Assembly: GCA_905250025.1 (NCBI GenBank)
Contig: CAJNOJ010000039.1
Coordinates: 1-64,000 of the forward strand
Length of the DNA stretch: 64,000 bases
Origin: Adineta ricciae
Lineage: Eukaryota > Rotifera > Eurotatoria > Adinetida > Adinetidae
Direction: 5' to 3'
Shown here: positions 59,342-64,000 of the stretch, one piece after another
Numbering within the stretch: position 1 is the stretch's first letter
Layout of the letters: each line of letters opens with the position of its first letter
Notes under the pieces: model-generated
The model's database searches: none
The model's input: the letters and a program-made list of their open reading frames with translations, nothing else
What the model was told of the DNA's origin: nothing
Position numbers and translations under genes: made by a program

Positions 59342-61732
59342 ATGCTTTCGCAAAAATCGGAAAGTGTCAGGGTTCTTATACGTTGTCGCCCATTTAATCA
59401 AAAAGAGATACTTAGTCGTGCGATAAAATGTATTGAAATTCAAGATTTTCCTACGAAAAAGACGCCGTGTGTGGTTAAATTAATCAGTCCGAGAAGATAT
59501 CGAAGACGAATATCTCGATTATTCCGTTTCGATTCCATCTACGATGAAAATCAACGCACAGAACATATCTTTCAAGATTTTGTTCAGTCGTTAGTATGTG
59601 ATGCGACATTACATGGATATTCTGGAACAGTTTTTGCCTATGGACAGACAGGATCTGGTAGTACATTGTTCGCCGATGAGTATCCTACTTATTTGCTGAT
59701 GTTCATAGGAAAATCGTGGACGATGACAGGCTGTCCATGCCATTCGGAAGTTGGATTGATATCGAATGCAATCGAACACGTTTTCAATCTCGTTCATGAG
59801 CATCAATCAACTTTGGAACAAGAATTTACGATAAAATGTGCTTACTTAGAAAGTGAAGTGTTGATTTTTTTCTAGAAAATCCAGCTTAGAAGAAGATTTC
59901 GTTTAGTTTATAACGAAGAACTCCATGATTTACTTCGACCGCGCGCTTCATCGAAATCCCACTCGCGTCTGGAACTACGAGAAAATCCCCGGTCATCTGG
60001 CGTTCAGATAACAAATTTAACATGGAAGACTGTTTATTCCATTGATGAATGCTTGAAGTTCAAACGGCTAGGTGATCTAGCTCGAACCATGGGCTCAACA
60101 CAAATGAATCGAGATTCGTCACGATCGCACACGATGTTCTCACTTTCCATTCAACATCAGAACAACAATCAAACAAAAACGTTTCGGCAAGGCAAACTAA
60201 ACTTCGTTGATCTCGGTAACCATCTACGACTTACTTCGTCTAGTGCATTTCATTTTGATCACTATTAAGCTGGAAGCGAACGACAAGTCAGAACTGGTGC
60301 GAGCGGACAGCAATTACTCGAATCAGCTAAAATCAATCTCTCGTTATCAGCACTAAATAAAGTTATTTCCTCATTAGTACATACGCATACAACGCATATA
60401 CCATATCGAGATTCCAAATTAACACGTCTTTTGCAAGACAGCATTGGCGGAACAACCAAAACAATCATGATTGCTTGCATATCGCCGTCGGAAGATAATT
60501 ACGAAGAAATATTATGCACGTTACGGTAAATCGCAAGAGAAATACTACAGATTCGAAGAATTCCATCGTTTCATGTTTTAGTTACGCATCCCGAACGAAG
60601 AACATTTGTAATACTCCGATCATCAATGAAAATTCCTCTTACATACTTCTCCAACAATATGCCGAAGAAATTCAAAGACTAAGAGCGATTATTAATTCTT
60701 CTAATCTTCACATGAATTCAACATCTCGTTCGATGGTTTTGACTTCGGACATCAAATTCGATGATCAACATTCGATCAAAACCATATGTGATCATCAACT
60801 CTCATCGGAAACGTCGCCTTTGATCAAGTAAATCATTAACTGTAGTCGGATGAAAAGTTAACCTTTCTCAATTCGATTTCTTACATCATTTAGATGTCAA
60901 CGTACAGTTAGTTGTCAGACGATGTCAATTATTACTAATGAGCAAACCTTGTCTGAGCAAGAGAATTATAAACAACTATTCGTCATTTCTGACGAAAATC
61001 AGCAGAGTTATCAGATATTAGCTTGGCATTACTGTCCGTTCACTTCACAATGTGAAGGACATCTGATTCTTCTCGTGAAAGAAAATCGAAATGCTTGGAT
61101 AGGTACTCTGACAACAAGCGCAGTGAAAGGAGACCGAACACTATTGTGGAACAACTATCTCATCCAACGCCAACATCAATTGTATCTGTCAGCGGAAAGC
61201 AATGATTTGATCACTCATTTTGAGATACGAGACACTTCAGTAATATTACCCGTTCGTGGCCTTCATTTTTACAATTTCTTATCTTTAGTCTGTAGATGCA
61301 GTGCAATCGCTAGTTTTCTATACCTCGTCAAGTTATGTTGCTTCGAATAACATTCGAGTTGATCAGAACCCATTGATTAATGATCATTTTATCACATTGA
61401 AAGAAACAGATGGTGTGATCTACTACCTTTGTGATATTCTACAGACATCGTCATCGAACGAATTTATCGTTTTTAATCTGAATCAACAGAATTTGTATCA
61501 AGTGCATCATATCCGATTCAATTCCGAAGTTTCCTTTGAGAACAATGATGATATCGAGGTCAAGCATTGTTGTTGTTGTTACAATGGAAATAACGAGTCA
61601 AAAATAAGCAAATTGATATCATCGTCGCATTTCTTATCGTTGATTAATATGTCGTGCGAAATCGAAGAAGAAAATAGAATTACCAGAACAAACTTACATT
61701 TCGTTGATTTAAGTAATCATTTCATACACTGA
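59342..61732 (+). CDS. Kinesin-2-like motor protein with an unusual C-terminal region
   Basis: Microtubule motor of roughly 680 residues in seven exons. The motor domain is complete: [10 protein letters not shown] near the start, P-loop [13 protein letters not shown] (split by a short intron), [11 protein letters not shown], switch [12 protein letters not shown], switch II FVDLAGSER (again split), then [34 protein letters not shown] and [16 protein letters not shown], followed by [15 protein letters not shown]. The [11 protein letters not shown] and [13 protein letters not shown] stretches point to kinesin-2 (KIF17/OSM-3). After the motor there is no long coiled coil. Instead about 290 residues of mixed, mostly beta-like sequence with a CCCCYNG patch follow. 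The motor starts at [12 protein letters not shown]; an upstream in-frame hydrophobic extension (59204) is judged to be 5' UTR. It lies 217 nt after PIX on the same strand. Confidence 0.85.
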
Positions 61733-61894
61733 CTGCACTTAATCTTTAAAAAAACACTGCTAAATAATCCTGACAATCTTCAATTTCAACACTTATCTCC
61801 GAACATCTGGCGTCGATTCTCAAATATTGCTGATCAAATAAATACCTCTCGATATTCTTCTTGTTTTTGCTAAATTTCAAGTATCCACTCGAAA

Positions 61895-62643
61895 ATGAAG
61901 CTCTGTATCGTTGCTGTTCTCGTTGTTCTTCTCTCTGGTAAAAAGAAACATTTGAGTTTTGTCCACATCTTCTACTCATATTGTTTTAGTCTCGGCTTTT
62001 GCCGCCAAACCAATTTCACTCGGTTCACTTTGTTTGAATCCCGTCAATTGTTTTGTCAATCCATGTCAAGTATGTTCATAAAAATCGTTGACATTTATTT
62101 GTTTTGTTATCTTCGAATTAAAAATCCTAGTTCTCCCAATGCTCTGCACATCCTGACGCTGTCTGCACGTAAGTTATTCAATAAACTGTATTCAACTTTT
62201 CATTACTTCTTCGTTTCTAGTGCTAACTACTGTGGTGGTTGTAACGCTGTCTGGTCTGTTCGTGGTCGACGTGTTGATTGTACGTGTCAAAAATAAATCA
62301 GATAAAGATAGTTAATTCATTAAATCTCGTTTTCATTCAGGCACAGAAGTTGACGCAGTCGAAGCAGTCGAAGCAAGTATGTAGGAGAACATTGTTCCAA
62401 CGGAAATCTACACAGATGGAATTCTCTTAGGAAAATGTGTCATGGTTAACTGTTTTATGGACCCATGTGGTTTGGCTAAATGCCCAAATCATCCAGAAGC
62501 AACATGCCGGTATGTTAACAGGAAATTTCTTTCTTTGTTGTGCTTATAACTATATTATGAAATGTTGCTTTAGTGCTGATTATTGCGGTGGATGTAATGC
62601 ACGATTTTACAACGCTGCTGGACGACGTGTTCTATGCAATTAA
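61895..62643 (+). CDS. Secreted protein with two 8-cysteine CGGC modules
   Basis: Small secreted protein of 134 residues in six exons. It has a signal peptide (MKLCIVAVLVVLLSVSAFA). Two modules follow, separated by an acidic Glu/Val/Ala linker. Module 1 (Cys29 to Cys74) has C-x5-C-x4-C-x4-C-x7-C-x4-C-x2-C-x12-C; module 2 (Cys88 to Cys133) differs only at the first and last spacings (x4 and x13). Both contain NPC or DPC, HP(D/E)A, (N/D)YCGGCNA and GRRV-x-C. Each module is cut by an intron in the same phase just before the A(N/D)YCGGC part, so the modules arose by duplication. The biochemical role is unknown; similar Cys-rich modules occur in extracellular invertebrate proteins. Four disulphides per module are expected. 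Confidence 0.8.
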
Positions 62644-62728
62644 ACTTTCTTTTTTTTTTCTTCAATTATTTACAAAACTGACGACAATAAAAGAAAGAAA
62701 GAAAAGGAAAGGACTAAAATAAAAACTT

Positions 62729-63502
62729 TTAACACAGAGTACCATGAATACAAGACAAGGAGGTCGAACAAGAATCCGATGGATTGTCCAAGTTCATATA
62801 AACATGATCGGATGTCGACGGAGGAATCGGATAAAAATAACTTTCAACTTCACGATCACATAAGAGATCATCTAACGAGTCCATTGTTTGCTGAGGGATA
62901 GATGTTCGTTGGTGCGGATGAACGCTTTTCTGAGAGGAGACTTGATTAGGAACTTGAGAGATCATAAGAACTGCACCAACAGAGTGTCTTGGCCGTGGTT
63001 GCTGAGGTTGTTGTTGTTGGTTGAGAAGTGTCAATCCATAGGAATTATTCAATAAATCTTCATCGACGGATTTTGTTGGATTTGAATGAAAATAATATTT
63101 CTTGGCGACGACCTGTTTCGCTGATTGGAACGACATTTCGCTTTTGTTCGTTGATGAGAAAGGAGGAAATTGATAAACACCTTGTAAAGATTTATCTGCG
63201 TGTTTGAGTGATTGATTTTCTTTATTGGATTTATGTCTATCGACATCGATAGTTGATTGTCGCTGAGAAAAATCCATTGTACGTCGGCGGTTTGATTTTA
63301 AAGAACGTTTGTCAAATATTTGTTGTGCAGTTGGTGACGGTGTCATTCTCTCGGTCATTCCTTTCGCAAGAATCGATGAAGAAAAAGACGATGATGGCGA
63401 AAGTGATTTTTCAGCTTGATGTTCAACAATAGGTCGAGTAATACGTGCTACTAACGATGAACTTCGTCGTGGCGGTTTAATATTCGTTGGCGTTTGTCGC
63501 AT
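62729..63502 (-). CDS. Unrecognised disordered protein, possibly with an upstream exon
   Basis: A 258-codon open frame read from MRQTPTNIK to a stop at 62729. It is rich in Ser, Gln, Pro and Lys with no transmembrane segment or signal peptide. Distinctive stretches are RRRTMDFSQRQST, SFQSAKQVVAKKYYFH and DDLLCDREVESYFYP. The acidic/aromatic ending looks conserved, not random, but I do not recognise a family. A TTTTTTTTCAG acceptor lies 23 nt before the ATG, so an upstream coding or UTR exon is likely. It is convergent with the Cys-rich secreted gene, 85 nt away. The frame is long for AT-rich DNA and has good codon sense, supporting a real gene. Confidence 0.6.
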   Translation of the reverse strand: MRQTPTNIKPPRRSSSLVARITRPIVEHQAEKSLSPSSSFSSSILAKGMTERMTPSPTAQQIFDKRSLKSNRRRTMDFSQRQSTIDVDRHKSNKENQSLKHADKSLQGVYQFPPFSSTNKSEMSFQSAKQVVAKKYYFHSNPTKSVDEDLLNNSYGLTLLNQQQQPQQPRPRHSVGAVLMISQVPNQVSSQKSVHPHQRTSIPQQTMDSLDDLLCDREVESYFYPIPPSTSDHVYMNLDNPSDSCSTSLSCIHGTLC

Positions 63503-64000
63503 GACAGTAGAAATCACTGAAAAAAAAACATGAAAAGACACGTAATTCAAATGTACTTATTACTTTGAAAGAACTGTCACTTCGTTTTACTTTCGGGTCG
63601 TTTTCTTCGTTCTGAGTCCTATAGTTTATCGATATTTGCAGTATTTAAATAGGGTAAAATGGTAGGTACAGCAGTTGAGTACAAGTAAAGAATTTTGTAC
63701 ACAAATCTGTCACACACGTCGTATTGTATGACAACATGAGAGCATGAAGAGAGAGAGGGAGAAAGAGGAGAAGAAGAAGAAGAAAGATTGAAGTTATTAT
63801 GAAGTATTTGACTGTATCTAAGCAAACATTTTCTATTCTGTTGCTACAACACGTCTGAGTATTAAAAAAAAATATTAAATTAATATAGGAAAAGATGTAA
63901 ATATAAATATAGATATATATTTAATCGAGAAAAAATGCTTGTAGGACAGTCGTCCGATTAAAATGAAAGTATAATGTTTTGTCAAAAGAAAAAAAGAAAT
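63503..64000. other. Right-edge region, 5' flank of the unrecognised gene
   Basis: AT-rich with a GA-rich tract near 63744-63785. It may contain an upstream exon of the minus-strand gene at 62729-63502. A 68-codon frame at 63619-63825 is compositional. Nothing else is supported. Confidence 0.5.

Overview
The window is a gene-dense stretch of an animal (metazoan) nuclear genome. About 23 protein-coding genes lie on both strands. Most are split by very short introns (commonly 48-70 nt, GT-AG), gaps are AT-rich with homopolymers and microsatellites, and most proteins are recognisable animal orthologues. Short introns, compact spacing and the mix of families (Cys-loop receptor, intronless class A GPCRs, ciliary DNAJB13, active-zone scaffold) fit a small invertebrate. 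A bdelloid rotifer is my best guess, but that is an inference without any search. I saw no rRNA, tRNA, CRISPR array or intact transposon.

Layout. 1-1348 (-): RAD51, cut by the window edge. 2195-2902 (+): cyclophilin. 3398-5191 (+): Cys-loop receptor. 5533-6159 (+): neuronal-calcium-sensor-like EF-hand protein. 7268-12083 (+): two intronless paralogous GPCRs flanking a choline/ethanolamine phosphotransferase. 12421-17513 (-): atypical PKC, a RAD51AP1-like protein and VPS37. 18331-19404 (+): LEG1-family secreted protein, convergent with DNAJB13 (-, 19630-20969). 22552-26049 (+): CDC14 phosphatase with an unexpected zinc-finger exon. 27684-33233 (+): RIM/Piccolo/Fife-like active-zone scaffold. 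About 34417-39014 (+): RalGDS-type exchange factor. 40026-41494 (+): DHCR7. 42211-43401 (-): mitochondrial calcium uniporter. 44840-48909 (-): Mediator MED1. 49831-51120 (-): Qa-SNARE syntaxin. 52494-54536 (+): WD-FYVE protein. 54995-59125 (+): beta-PIX. 59342-61732 (+): kinesin-2-like motor. 61895-62643 (+): secreted protein with two Cys-rich modules. 62729-63502 (-): unrecognised disordered protein.

There is no single operon-like system; most genes are independent housekeeping, signalling or trafficking genes. Themes recur: homologous recombination (RAD51 and a RAD51AP1-like partner 15 kb apart), endosome and membrane traffic (VPS37, syntaxin, WD-FYVE), sterol and phospholipid synthesis (DHCR7, CEPT), neuronal signalling (receptor, NCS protein, active-zone scaffold), and small-GTPase control (RalGEF, PIX).

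The most unusual signals are: a phase-symmetric 198-nt exon encoding two C2H2 zinc fingers inside the CDC14 tail; a RAD51AP1-like gene outside vertebrates; an MCU selectivity filter reading DIVE instead of DIME; a kinesin-2-like motor without a stalk but with a novel C-terminal region; a duplicated 8-cysteine secreted module; and a pair of related about 100-bp repeats upstream of two neighbouring genes. Gene models were assembled by eye from reading frames and splice signals. Where I list exons and give a length, the phases and total length were checked for consistency.
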